A model generated the notes under the pieces. That model worked only from the letters and a program-made list of their open reading frames with translations, did no database searches and was not told the DNA's origin. From positions 62,001-126,000 of the forward strand of contig JBBFKY010000004.1 in NCBI GenBank assembly GCA_037481875.1: a DNA stretch of 64,000 nucleotides. Direction: 5' to 3'. The position numbers and the translations under genes are program-made. Shown here one piece after another: positions 9,192-17,521 of this stretch (its first letter is position 1; each line of letters opens with the position of its first letter). Source of the DNA: Desulfosoma sp. GTDB lineage: Bacteria > Desulfobacterota > Syntrophobacteria > Syntrophobacterales > DSM-9756.

Positions 9192-10348
9192 AGGAAAGCC
9201 GCGTGACACGCGTCACAGCGCCGCTGGTTGCGGAAGGCAAAAAGATTTTTGAGGAGCGCACAGAGATTTTCAAAAACCGAGACGACCGCATGGCCTTAAT
9301 CAAAAGGCGCCTCCTTGCGTGGGGCTTCGATGTTTCCGAGGACTGTCTGTCGCCTCTTGCCGGAGATGGATCGGATCGACGGTTTTACCGGCTTTTTCAA
9401 CCCCATGGACGTTATGTCGTTCTGGTCAGTGCTCGAAAAAAGGAACCCGTCGACGAAAACGATGCGGTCTATCAGATCGCAAGGCACCTTCATGGAGTGG
9501 GCGTGCCGGTGCCCGCCTTGCTGCACGGGGATGTTCATGAAGGCGTGTTCGTTTTTCAAGACCTGGGATCCCTTCATCTTTACGATCTTGTTCATAAAGG
9601 CCCGTCCCGAAAACGTCTGAGAGCTTTGTATCATGAAGCCGTAAGGCTTTTGGTGCGGTGTCAACGCCGGGCATGGCAAGGTTTTTCCGCGTCTTGGTGC
9701 CATGACGGCAGCCGCTACGACCCGGATTTCGTTTACGAAAGGGAACTGCTGTATTTTCAAAAGGCTTTCCTGGAAGGACTGATGGCTCTCGATCCTCCGC
9801 CGTCGGTTGTGGACGACGATTTCCAAAGGCTTGCTTTTAAGGCGGGCGAAGACCGTTTTCATCTCGTTTTTCACAGGGATTATCAAAGTCGAAACCTCAT
9901 GGTGAGCCAAGGGTCCCTTTGGATCATCGATTTTCAAGGCATGCGTTTCGGCCCGCCGGAATATGACCTGGCGGCGTTGCTCCTGGATCCCTACGTGATG
10001 CTGCCTTCTTGGCTCATGGAAGAGCTCGTAAAGGTCTATTGGCGTCTTATGAAGGATTTGTTGGGCGGATCCTATGATGTGTTTCGCGAGCGTTATACCA
10101 CAGTGGCCCTATGCCGGAGTCTCCAGTTTCTTGCAGCTTTTGCTTTTTTAGGTATGGTGAAAAACAAGCGCCAATTTCTAAGGCACATTCCAGCTGGATG
10201 GCGGCGTCTCGTGGAGCTTCTTCAGGGAAAGGCGGGCACCTTATATCCGGGACTGCGAGACTATATACAAACTCTGGCTGCTTCGAAAAGTATTCAGCAA
10301 AAGATTCAAGCGGCAGGAAAAAACGTGCTCTTTCGCACGTTTGGCTGA
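9188..10348 (+). CDS. AmgK-like aminoglycoside-phosphotransferase-fold sugar kinase
   Basis: Kinase of the APH/choline-kinase fold, close to AmgK, the anomeric kinase that makes MurNAc 1-phosphate. Visible motifs are LAGDGSDRRFYRL (nucleotide-binding loop, near residue 60), the catalytic HRDYQSRNL, and IDFQGMRFGPPEYDLA with the metal-binding Asp. The GTG at 9188 overlaps the upstream TGA (GTGA) behind GAGGGGAAA, which suggests coupled translation. The ATG at 9290 would drop 34 residues that precede the conserved part. Pairing with a MurU-like enzyme and nagZ supports MurNAc/GlcNAc recycling; substrate specificity is inference. Confidence 0.82.
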   Translation: MKESRVTRVTAPLVAEGKKIFEERTEIFKNRDDRMALIKRRLLAWGFDVSEDCLSPLAGDGSDRRFYRLFQPHGRYVVLVSARKKEPVDENDAVYQIARHLHGVGVPVPALLHGDVHEGVFVFQDLGSLHLYDLVHKGPSRKRLRALYHEAVRLLVRCQRRAWQGFSASWCHDGSRYDPDFVYERELLYFQKAFLEGLMALDPPPSVVDDDFQRLAFKAGEDRFHLVFHRDYQSRNLMVSQGSLWIIDFQGMRFGPPEYDLAALLLDPYVMLPSWLMEELVKVYWRLMKDLLGGSYDVFRERYTTVALCRSLQFLAAFAFLGMVKNKRQFLRHIPAGWRRLVELLQGKAGTLYPGLRDYIQTLAASKSIQQKIQAAGKNVLFRTFG

Positions 10349-10365
10349 ATGAAAGACCGGGTGAA

Positions 10366-10545
10366 TAGCCCGGTTTCCCGTTTGCAGGGGCGAAGCGTCG
10401 CCAGACCCCCACCTTGAAACAGAACTAGCCCACCGACAAATTTGTAGGGGCTAGGTATCGCCTTGCTCCTACCCTGAAGAACAAATAGCCCACTTTCAAA
10501 CTTGCAGGGGCGAAGCGTCCCCTCGTCCCTACTTTCCCCAAGAAT
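10366..10545. repeat. three 60-bp tandem repeats between convergent genes
   Basis: Three imperfect units begin with TAGCCC at 10366, 10426 and 10486, an exact 60-base period. Each contains a dyad of the form GTAGGGGC...GCTCCTAC (clearest in unit 2). The array fills the gap between the stop of the AmgK-like gene (10348) and the stop of the convergent gene at 10581. The dyads belong to the same family as the single palindromes elsewhere in this window. They may serve as bidirectional transcription barriers, but no T-run terminator is seen. Confidence 0.85.
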
Positions 10546-10580
10546 CGGTTGGGTCCGGCCGATTTGTGTGTCCCAGGTGT

Positions 10581-11297
10581 TCAATCTTCAACCATATCGA
10601 CAAACGATTTGTTCTGCGCCTGAATCATATCCATAAGAGGCACGAAATTCTGTAGTTCTTCCGGCCGAACCCCTTCGGTGGCTTCAAAGAGATCTTTACG
10701 AAACCTCTTTCTCAGTCCGATGAAGACTAAAAGCTCGTCACTGTATCTTTCCAGGATGGCATTGATAACCATGGCGGTAAAGCGGTTGCGAAGAGGAATA
10801 GCCCGATCTATGACGGCATCGGAAGCTTCCACTTGGTAGGCATGGATGAGTTCGTATTCAAAATCATGGCCGGGATATCGAGGAATCCGCTGTTTGATGA
10901 GTTCCATGGGGGTTTGCATCATATCCGTTTCGACGGCAAAGTCCAGATCCCCCACATACGGATACGAACCGATCAGTTCTCCGGAAGAAGACAAAATGTC
11001 CCCTGAAACCCCGTCCGCGAAATGGACCGGCACATTTCCACGGCGGAAAGCATAAAGCAATCCGGCCAGCACTCCGACGTCCCCTTGACGTAAAAGGATT
11101 TGCTTTTTTTGATCCGAAATAAATGTTTCATTATTGAGTTCGGGAGCGGTGCGCATGTGGACCAGGGTACTGAAGGTAATAGGGTTTTCATCCAAAGCCA
11201 GCCGACTGGGAGAAGTTTTTTCCAAAAAGGCAAGCAGCTTTTCAAAGAGGTCCACGCCTCGTTCGGTTCCTACGGCCACAAAAGAGGTGATAGGCAT
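10581..11297 (-). CDS. hypothetical protein
   Basis: I do not recognise this 238-aa protein (253 aa if the ATG at 11342 is used). It has no signal peptide and no clear membrane segment. It starts MPITSFVAVGTERGVDLFE, has a mixed alpha/beta composition, and contains GDVGVLAGLLYAFRRGNVPVHF and an acidic C-terminus ending FVDMVED. ATG 11297 lies behind AAGGAATGG; ATG 11342 also has a possible AAGG site. Codon use and length indicate a real gene. It is divergent from the apbE gene, but no functional link is visible. Confidence 0.7.
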   Translation of the reverse strand: MPITSFVAVGTERGVDLFEKLLAFLEKTSPSRLALDENPITFSTLVHMRTAPELNNETFISDQKKQILLRQGDVGVLAGLLYAFRRGNVPVHFADGVSGDILSSSGELIGSYPYVGDLDFAVETDMMQTPMELIKQRIPRYPGHDFEYELIHAYQVEASDAVIDRAIPLRNRFTAMVINAILERYSDELLVFIGLRKRFRKDLFEATEGVRPEELQNFVPLMDMIQAQNKSFVDMVED

Positions 11298-11584
11298 TGG
11301 GGTTCCATTCCTTGTTGTGTAGGATAGATCCTTTGGCTTCATTCATGGTGCCTTGGCCAAAATCGGCTCGTCAGATCCAAATGGACGCATCGTCGAGCCA
11401 TAATGACTGTGAGGTAAACGTACAAAATTTCCTCCTGTCATCCAAGAGAAAAGAGCCTACGAGTAGGCGCCGCTTATCCTTGTATAAAGAAAGAAATTCT
11501 TGTCTCATGAAACGTGGAAAGGTTGTGGAAAAGCTCATGGGCACAAAAGCATGCATCGAAGACGGCGGCCAGTTGGAAACAGTT

Positions 11585-12673
11585 ATGGAATCAAGTTGTT
11601 TCTCTAAGCCTAAAAGAATCCGAGGAATGTGCATCGCTATACTGGTCGGTTTTTTCTGGGTCTGTCTCGGTGCATGCGGGCAAGGCCCTGAAGTTTTTCA
11701 GACAACCAAGCCCTTGATGGGCACAGTGGTGACCATCAGTGTGGTTTCCCAGGATGCACGGCGTGCTTATGAGGCCCTGGAGACCGCCTTTGACGAGATA
11801 GCCCGCCTGGAAGCCATGATGAGTGTCTTTCGTGAGGAGAGTGAAGTGAGCCGTGTGAATAGGGAAGCCTCGCAACATCCCGTGCCGGTTTCCGAGGAGC
11901 TTTTTCAAGTGATAGAAATGTCTCTCAGCCTTTCTGAGATCACCCATGGAGCCTTTGATATCACGGTTGGACCTCTCATGACCCTTTGGCCTTTTTACAA
12001 GAAAGATAAGATTCTTCCTTCCCCACACGCTCTTCAGGAAGCCCTTTCCAATGTGGGGTATCGCCGTTTGGTGGTGTCTCCAAGAGAGCGAAGTGTTTTT
12101 TTCTCCACTGCCGGAATGGCTTTGGATTTGGGAGGCATCGCCAAAGGTTTCGCCATCGATCGAGCTGTGGCGGTATTGAAAGACCATGGCATGGCGGCGG
12201 CTTTGGTCAACGCCGGTGGAGACATCTTTGCCTACGGTACAAAACCCGATGGTCAACCATGGCGTATCGGCCTACAACATCCCAGGGATCCTCAAACCTT
12301 GCTGGCCGTGCTATCGCTTACGGACAGGGCTGTGGTAACTTCGGGAGACTACCAACGTTATTTCCTGAAGGATGGAAAACGTTACAGCCACATTGTGGAT
12401 CCTCGAAACGGCTTTACAGCCCAAGAAACGGCTAGTGTGACGGTGATTGCAGATAGGGCCGCCTATGCGGACGCTTTGGCTACCGGGATTCTCGTGCTAG
12501 GCGTCAAAGAGGGTATGGCCCTGGTGGAATCTCTTCCCGGAGTGCATGCTCTGATTGTCAAGGAAGGAGAGAACAGAGGCTTGGATCTCTATGTTTCTCG
12601 AGGGTTTCCTCAGACTTTGGACGAGGCTTTCCTGGCCTCTCAAGGTGTCAAACTGATCCCTGTGGATCGGTGA
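11585..12673 (+). CDS. apbE: FAD:protein FMN transferase ApbE, lipoprotein
   Basis: Transfers FMN from FAD to threonine residues of target proteins on the periplasmic side of the membrane; in NQR and RNF systems the targets are the NqrB/RnfD and NqrC/RnfG subunits. The 362-aa protein starts with a charged n-region (SKPKRIRG), a hydrophobic stretch and a lipobox LGAC (Cys31). Family motifs follow: MGTVVTIS, GGIAKGFAIDRA, VNAGGDIFAYG and HIVDPRNGF. Upstream in-frame starts exist but do not fit a lipoprotein signal. The nqr operon starting 4.7 kb away and ending at 13377 is the likely client. Confidence 0.93.
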   Translation: MESSCFSKPKRIRGMCIAILVGFFWVCLGACGQGPEVFQTTKPLMGTVVTISVVSQDARRAYEALETAFDEIARLEAMMSVFREESEVSRVNREASQHPVPVSEELFQVIEMSLSLSEITHGAFDITVGPLMTLWPFYKKDKILPSPHALQEALSNVGYRRLVVSPRERSVFFSTAGMALDLGGIAKGFAIDRAVAVLKDHGMAAALVNAGGDIFAYGTKPDGQPWRIGLQHPRDPQTLLAVLSLTDRAVVTSGDYQRYFLKDGKRYSHIVDPRNGFTAQETASVTVIADRAAYADALATGILVLGVKEGMALVESLPGVHALIVKEGENRGLDLYVSRGFPQTLDEAFLASQGVKLIPVDR

Positions 12674-12682
12674 AAGCTTTTT

Positions 12683-13177
12683 TCATGGATTTTCTTCGGG
12701 TTCTACAGCGCAGACGGAAGCTACCTTCCGCGGATCCAATCGGTATGGACTTCCGGTCCCCTGGTAAAAACCATGGGCTTCAATAAGGTGAAGGGAAAGA
12801 TCGGTCCATTGAAGGCTTTCCCCTGTATCTAAGCGTTCCAGATGAATGTGTGTCTTGGGGTAAAGGCCTGGATGACCCCAAGGGCAAGGCAGACGCCCAC
12901 GAAAATCGTGCAGTTCCACACGCCATATTCCATCCACGACCACAGGACCGCCATATGCCTTTTTGGCGGCTTCCGTCAGAGCCCGCAAGCGATTGGCAAT
13001 GGCCTGATGGGTGAGGCCCAGAGCCTTTACGGTGCGTTCATCTTCCGAGAGAATGGTCACCAGCGGACGTGGGTCATTGGCCAAAAAGCCATAGAAAGCT
13101 TCACCACCCCGCAGACGTGCTTCCACCGCATCCAGTTCCGGGCTTTGATAAACGGGATATTTTCCCATGGAATGCAC
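12683..13177 (-). CDS. hypothetical protein
   Basis: A 164-aa cytosolic protein that I cannot place. The sequence is rich in charged residues. It has LGLTHQAIANRLRALTEAAKKAYGG followed by a beta-rich half with VELHDFRGRLPCPWGHPG, KTHIHLERL and LHLIEAHGFYQGTG. Several histidines (HIHLE, HLIEAHGF) could bind metal but form no known motif. It is convergent with apbE (9 bases between stops) and lies on the same strand as, and downstream of, the nqr operon with about 200 bases between. Confidence 0.68.
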   Translation of the reverse strand: MHSMGKYPVYQSPELDAVEARLRGGEAFYGFLANDPRPLVTILSEDERTVKALGLTHQAIANRLRALTEAAKKAYGGPVVVDGIWRVELHDFRGRLPCPWGHPGLYPKTHIHLERLDTGESLQWTDLSLHLIEAHGFYQGTGSPYRLDPRKVASVCAVEPEENP

Positions 13178-13301
13178 TCTCCTGGATCATGTCTCTCAAG
13201 GGAAACATACGATCCTTTTCCTGGAAGAGTGGGACTTATCCCTGATCATGATACAGGCGAAATTCCAGGCTTCCAGGCAACAGTCGGGTTTCAGGCTTGA
13301 A

Positions 13302-13319
13302 GGGGCGTGGCGTTGCCCC
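13302..13319. repeat. single GGGGC/GCCCC palindrome
   Basis: A short dyad with arms GGGGC (13302-13306) and GCCCC (13315-13319), preceded by GGCTTGAA. It matches the family-A palindrome found at 10366, 19562, 45632 and 51941. It lies in the 199-base gap downstream of nqrF. Confidence 0.6.
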
Positions 13320-13376
13320 GTCCGTTGTTTGAATCGGCATTCGATACCACGCTCTTTGTCTTTTTTGGACCGCTTC

Positions 13377-14480
13377 CTAACCGAACTTGTCAAAAAAGAT
13401 ACGATCTTCGGTGACTCCCTTAGCCGTGAGCAATTTCACGGCGGCGTTGATCATCAAGGGGTTTCCGCACAGATAGGCTTCCATTTGGGATCCGTCGGTG
13501 ACATCTCGAGCCACTGCATCTGTGACATACCCGGTTTCTCCATCCCAATGATCTTCAGGAAGGGGATCCGATAACACCGGAACATAGCGCAGCCGAGGCA
13601 ATTTTTGCAGGAGCTCCTGAATCTCGTCTTGATAAAAGAGATCCTTACGACTTTTTACTCCGAAATAAAGCGTGCACGGACGGTCAATGTGTTCGTCAGC
13701 CATTTGGTACAGGATGGACATGAGAGGAGCCAGGCCGGAACCTGTGCCGATCATGATCATATATCGATCAGAATGCCGCAGATAAAAATCCCCGTAAGGG
13801 CCGTTGATGAGAACCTCGTCTCCTTCCTTAAGAAAATTGTGAACGTAGGTGGTAGCGATTCCTCGTTCCACTCGAGTGATCACCAATTTGATTTCGGTTT
13901 TAAGCCGTGCCGGGGACGCAATGGAATAAGCGCGATAAACGGGTTCCGAGGATCCTGGATACTCTGGAACCTGGAATTGAATGAATTGGCCGGGCTTAAA
14001 GACGATTTCGGAGGGTTCAAGAAGTTTGAGATGGACTTCTTTGATGAAGGGGGTAAGCGGCTTTAAGCTGATGACCTGAGTCCGGTATTCCTTGATCAGG
14101 AAAAAGGCTTCGGGAATTTCAATGCGAATGTTCCTTCGAATACGAACCTGGCAGGACAACCGGATTCCGTTTCTTAATTCTTCCTCGCTCATGTAGGGCG
14201 TTTCCGTGGGCAAGATAGGGCCGGCGCCTTCAAGGACCTTCACCTTGCATAGTCCGCAACTTCCTCGGCCACCGCAGGCAGACGGGATGAAAAGCCCATG
14301 GTCCATGAGGGTGCTCAAAAGACGGCCACCGCCTTTGACCGTGAATTCCTTGGCTCCTTCATTGATAGAAACCTGGCATGGGCCGTAATCGGCAAAGACG
14401 GTGTTGGCTGCTTCCAAAAGCAAAGCCAGCAGGGCACATAGACCGCTGAGGGCAAGAAGTCCGAGCAGAAGGGTCATCAT
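13377..14480 (-). CDS. nqrF: NADH:quinone reductase subunit F (NqrF)
   Basis: Electron-input subunit of the sodium-pumping NADH:quinone oxidoreductase. It oxidises NADH with FAD and passes electrons to a 2Fe-2S centre. The 367-aa protein has one N-terminal membrane helix (about 3-26) and a ferredoxin domain with cysteines 69, 75, 78 and 110 in the NqrF spacing. The FAD domain has RAYSIAS and GPYGDFYLR, the NADH domain has GTGSGLAPLMS and YFGVKSRKDLFY, and the protein ends FFDKFG. It is the last gene of nqrBCDEF and has no similarity to RnfB or RnfC. Confidence 0.95.
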   Translation of the reverse strand: MMTLLLGLLALSGLCALLALLLEAANTVFADYGPCQVSINEGAKEFTVKGGGRLLSTLMDHGLFIPSACGGRGSCGLCKVKVLEGAGPILPTETPYMSEEELRNGIRLSCQVRIRRNIRIEIPEAFFLIKEYRTQVISLKPLTPFIKEVHLKLLEPSEIVFKPGQFIQFQVPEYPGSSEPVYRAYSIASPARLKTEIKLVITRVERGIATTYVHNFLKEGDEVLINGPYGDFYLRHSDRYMIMIGTGSGLAPLMSILYQMADEHIDRPCTLYFGVKSRKDLFYQDEIQELLQKLPRLRYVPVLSDPLPEDHWDGETGYVTDAVARDVTDGSQMEAYLCGNPLMINAAVKLLTAKGVTEDRIFFDKFG

Positions 14481-14489
14481 GAGGGCGCC

Positions 14490-15083
14490 TCATCCCATTT
14501 GAATCATGCCGCTAAAAGCCATAAAGGAGAGGGCCATGAGTCCGGCGACGATAAGGCTGATGCCGGGTCCTTCCAAGGCCTTAGGTATAGGGGCTTTCTT
14601 GAGCTTTTCTCGAATTCCTGCCAGAGCAGCGATGGCAAGCATCCAGCCGAGTCCCCCTCCGAACCCATAAGCGACCGACTGCACAAAGTTGTATTTCCGA
14701 ATGACCATGAACAAACAGACCCCAAGAATGGCACAGTTGACCGTAATCAGGGGCAAAAAGACTCCCAGAACCACATAAAGGCGCGGTGAATATCGGTCGA
14801 TGACCATTTCCACAAGCTGTACAAAGGCGGCGATGACGATAATAAAGGCGATAAACCGAAAATGGACCAGATGAAAAGGGACCAAAAGGTAATGATACAC
14901 GAGGTAATTCAACGCTGTGGTGCAGGTCATGACAAAGGTGACGGCGAGTCCGAGGCCGACGGCCGAAGGAAGCTCTCTGGAAATGGCCAAAAAGGAACAC
15001 ATACCCAAAAAATTGGCTAAAAGAATGTTGTTGGTAAAGATAGAAGCAAAGAAAATGATCGGAGCGCTCAATGAACTTTCCAT
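14490..15083 (-). CDS. nqrE: NQR subunit E (NqrE/RnfA family)
   Basis: Integral membrane subunit (197 aa, about six helices) that together with NqrD holds the intramembrane iron centre. The sequence favours NqrE over RnfA: NFLGMCSFLAIS near the N-terminus, then GVFLPLITVNCAILG, VAYGFGGGLGWMLAIAALAGIREKL and GLMALSFMAFSG. The cysteines in LGMCSF and VNCAIL are the conserved iron-ligand positions of the family. It lies 9 bases before nqrF and 19 bases after nqrD. Confidence 0.94.
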   Translation of the reverse strand: MESSLSAPIIFFASIFTNNILLANFLGMCSFLAISRELPSAVGLGLAVTFVMTCTTALNYLVYHYLLVPFHLVHFRFIAFIIVIAAFVQLVEMVIDRYSPRLYVVLGVFLPLITVNCAILGVCLFMVIRKYNFVQSVAYGFGGGLGWMLAIAALAGIREKLKKAPIPKALEGPGISLIVAGLMALSFMAFSGMIQMG

Positions 15084-15102
15084 AACATCTTCCTACAAGA
15101 TT

Positions 15103-15717
15103 CTAAGGCTTACCTTGAGTTTTCTTATGTTCCAGAGTATAGGCAATCCAGATGAAAACGGCGAGCATGAAAAAACCGGCCGGGGCCATAATCATGATTG
15201 TCCAGGGAACCCATGTCGAGGGCATCAGGGGCTTGCCGAAGAGGGTCCCAAAGCCCAAAAGCTCTCTGACGGTGGCGATAATGAGAAGTACAAGGGCGTA
15301 TCCGACACCTGAAGCAATACCGTCGAGAAAAGCGGGCCAGACGGGATTGTTCCTGGCAAAACCTTCACATCGTCCCATGATGATACAGTTGGTGATGATC
15401 AGGCCCACATAAGGCCCAAGCGCTTCACTGATGTCGGGCAGATAGGCCTTGAGGAAGATGTCTACCATCATCACGTAGGAAGCGATAATCAACACCTGGA
15501 CCATCATGCGAATGCGTTCAGGGGTGATCTTACGCAGTGCCGAGACCGTAGCGCTGGACATGGCGGTCACAAAAATAAGGCCCAGCCCCATAATCAAGGT
15601 ATTGGTCATGAGGTTGGTGACGGCCAGGGCGGAACAGATTCCAAGAATTTGGCGAAAGACAGGATTTTCTTCCCATACGCCTTTACGAAATAGAGTCCGT
15701 ACCTGGGTCTTGGCCAT
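15103..15717 (-). CDS. nqrD: NQR subunit D (NqrD/RnfE family)
   Basis: Membrane subunit (204 aa, about six helices) homologous and inverted relative to NqrE. Conserved parts are NPVFRQILGICSALAVT with the iron-ligand Cys, VGLIITNCIIMGRCEGFA with the second Cys, and a C-terminal VRELLGFGTLFG segment. Together with NqrE it forms the ion-path core. It lies between nqrC (25 bases) and nqrE. Confidence 0.94.
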   Translation of the reverse strand: MAKTQVRTLFRKGVWEENPVFRQILGICSALAVTNLMTNTLIMGLGLIFVTAMSSATVSALRKITPERIRMMVQVLIIASYVMMVDIFLKAYLPDISEALGPYVGLIITNCIIMGRCEGFARNNPVWPAFLDGIASGVGYALVLLIIATVRELLGFGTLFGKPLMPSTWVPWTIMIMAPAGFFMLAVFIWIAYTLEHKKTQGKP

Positions 15718-15742
15718 GACTTGTCCTCTTTTTTCGGTTCCG

Positions 15743-16384
15743 TTACACGCGCTGCATCTTTTTTTGTTCCAAAAGAAGCGGGATGGTTTGCTTCAGCTCA
15801 TCATCGAGAAATTTTTCAAGACGCTTTGAAGTTTCGGTGGCTCCCGTGATGGCATCCAGTTCCGTTGGACCCGAAGCTGTTCCCGGTGTTTTGAGGTAAA
15901 AAAATCGAAGACCTGTCGAAGGCACCTGCAACGGGCGGCCTTGAAACTGCTTTTGAAACCAATCTTCCGTGATACGTCCTCCAAGCCCCGGTGTTTCACT
16001 ATGTCGATAAAATGCAATTCCCAAGATACGTTCCACTTTGGGATCAACAGCCACCATGGCTTCGATGGCTCCCCAAAACCCGGGTCCTGAGACAGGAAAA
16101 GCATACCCGATAACGGTGGATGCATCTTTATCGAGACCCACGTAAAGTGGGCGGTCTCCCAGAGACGCCAGACGGATTCTCCGGGAAAAAGTGGTGGATA
16201 CCTCTTGGTCCGTGGCCTGAGGTTCAAGATGAATGTTCAGCACATGCAGCACCAGCGCTTGCATTTTCCTGTCTTCATTAAGCTTGATGCGGTCTTGATG
16301 AAGCAGATTCAGCCCGCTGACCGCGGCCGTAAACACCAAAGACAAGAGGAACATGTAAAGGGTTGAGAAAAGGCGCCCTTTCAT
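15743..16384 (-). CDS. nqrC: NQR subunit C (NqrC/RnfG family), covalent FMN protein
   Basis: Single-pass membrane protein with a periplasmic FMN domain (213 aa). The N-terminal helix is about residues 8-28. The flavinylation motif is complete: ITGATETS at 179-186, with Thr183 as the expected FMN attachment site used by ApbE. HSETPGLGGRI near 128-138 is the family hallmark. The start overlaps the end of nqrB by 4 bases (ATGA type), indicating coupled translation. Confidence 0.94.
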   Translation of the reverse strand: MKGRLFSTLYMFLLSLVFTAAVSGLNLLHQDRIKLNEDRKMQALVLHVLNIHLEPQATDQEVSTTFSRRIRLASLGDRPLYVGLDKDASTVIGYAFPVSGPGFWGAIEAMVAVDPKVERILGIAFYRHSETPGLGGRITEDWFQKQFQGRPLQVPSTGLRFFYLKTPGTASGPTELDAITGATETSKRLEKFLDDELKQTIPLLLEQKKMQRV

Positions 16385-17358
16385 GAGGAAATCCCTTTTT
16401 CAGACCTTCTTTTTTGGACGTCTTGCACGGCTCGGTCCAAAAGTGGGACAAAAGTGTTCATAAACAACACGGAAAACATGATCCCTTCCGGAAAATTGGA
16501 CCAGCGTCGCAGCACGATGGTGAGAGCTCCAATGGCCATGCCGTAAATCCACTGCGCAGGTTTGGTCTTGGGACCGCTGATGGGTTCCGTGACCACGAAG
16601 AAGGCTCCGAAAAGAAGGGATCCTGCCATCATGAAGGTGACGGGATCGGGGATCCCTGGAATTTTAAGGACATAAAAAATGGAGGCTGCCAGAAAGGCTC
16701 CAAGTAGGCATGAAAAAGCCAATCGCCATTGGGCCGCCTTTTTGTACAAAATGTAAGCTCCTCCCAAAGCGATAAGCACGGCGCTGGTTTCCCCCATGGA
16801 ACCGGAGACATTGCCCCAGATGAGGGGTTTTAATGGCACTGTTTCACCTGCCTGGATCAGTTTTAAGGGAGTGGCTGCCGTGACGGCGTCCACCGAAGGA
16901 AGCCAGGAACTGAAACCTTGCCACAAGGAAGGGAAGGGGGAAACCCAGCCGGCGGTCAATGCCAAAGGAAAGCTGATGTAAACAAAACAACGTCCCACCA
17001 TGGCGGGGTTGTAAATATTGTAGCCGAAACCTCCAAAAGCCATCTTTCCGAAAATAACACCGAAAACGATGCCGACCGCTGCAATCCATAGGGGAACGGT
17101 GGGGGGAAGGCTGAGCGCATAGATAAGGCAAGAGACGAAAACCGCGGAGGTCACCGGTTTGCCCTGACGCCATGTAAAGGCGGCCTCGGCGGCTATTCCG
17201 GCCGCCAGCACAACACCTGTGACCCAAAGAGCTCTTAGTCCGAAAAAGGCGACGGCGCCTAAAAGACACGGGATCAATCCGACAACAACCCGCATCATCA
17301 CAGGCTGCATAAGAAAACGTTTCTTGGCGGAACCCGTGGTCGTTTGTGTTGAAAACAT
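16381..17358 (-). CDS. nqrB: NQR subunit B (NqrB/RnfD family)
   Basis: Large membrane subunit (325 aa, about nine or ten helices) carrying covalent FMN and riboflavin. Family segments are FGYNIYNPAMVGR, the flavinylation site DAVTAATPL (Thr163 as the likely FMN anchor, second motif residue Ala instead of Gly), GSMGETS, EPISGP and RRWSNFPEGIMFSVLFMNTFVPLLD. It is shorter than typical NqrB (about 410 aa) and nearer RnfD in length. It is the first gene of the operon; nqrA, which normally precedes it, is absent, and the next upstream gene is a VOC protein. Confidence 0.93.
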   Translation of the reverse strand: MFSTQTTTGSAKKRFLMQPVMMRVVVGLIPCLLGAVAFFGLRALWVTGVVLAAGIAAEAAFTWRQGKPVTSAVFVSCLIYALSLPPTVPLWIAAVGIVFGVIFGKMAFGGFGYNIYNPAMVGRCFVYISFPLALTAGWVSPFPSLWQGFSSWLPSVDAVTAATPLKLIQAGETVPLKPLIWGNVSGSMGETSAVLIALGGAYILYKKAAQWRLAFSCLLGAFLAASIFYVLKIPGIPDPVTFMMAGSLLFGAFFVVTEPISGPKTKPAQWIYGMAIGALTIVLRRWSNFPEGIMFSVLFMNTFVPLLDRAVQDVQKRRSEKGISS

Positions 17359-17521
17359 TCCTTGATCCCTTCGGTGTAACCGACTTCAGCCCTCGTATCT
17401 GCTTACAAGACGGAAAGGTCGCCGCCACACCCAAGCATTGCTAACGCATCCTCGGCGTGTTTTCAAGCCGTCAATACTCGTGTCGCAAGACTTTTCGCGG
17501 AATCAAGTGCAGTGTCAAAAG

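Noticed and set aside
10366-10545. possible CRISPR array
   Set aside because: Only three units, the whole 60 bases repeat without unique spacers, and no cas genes are present.
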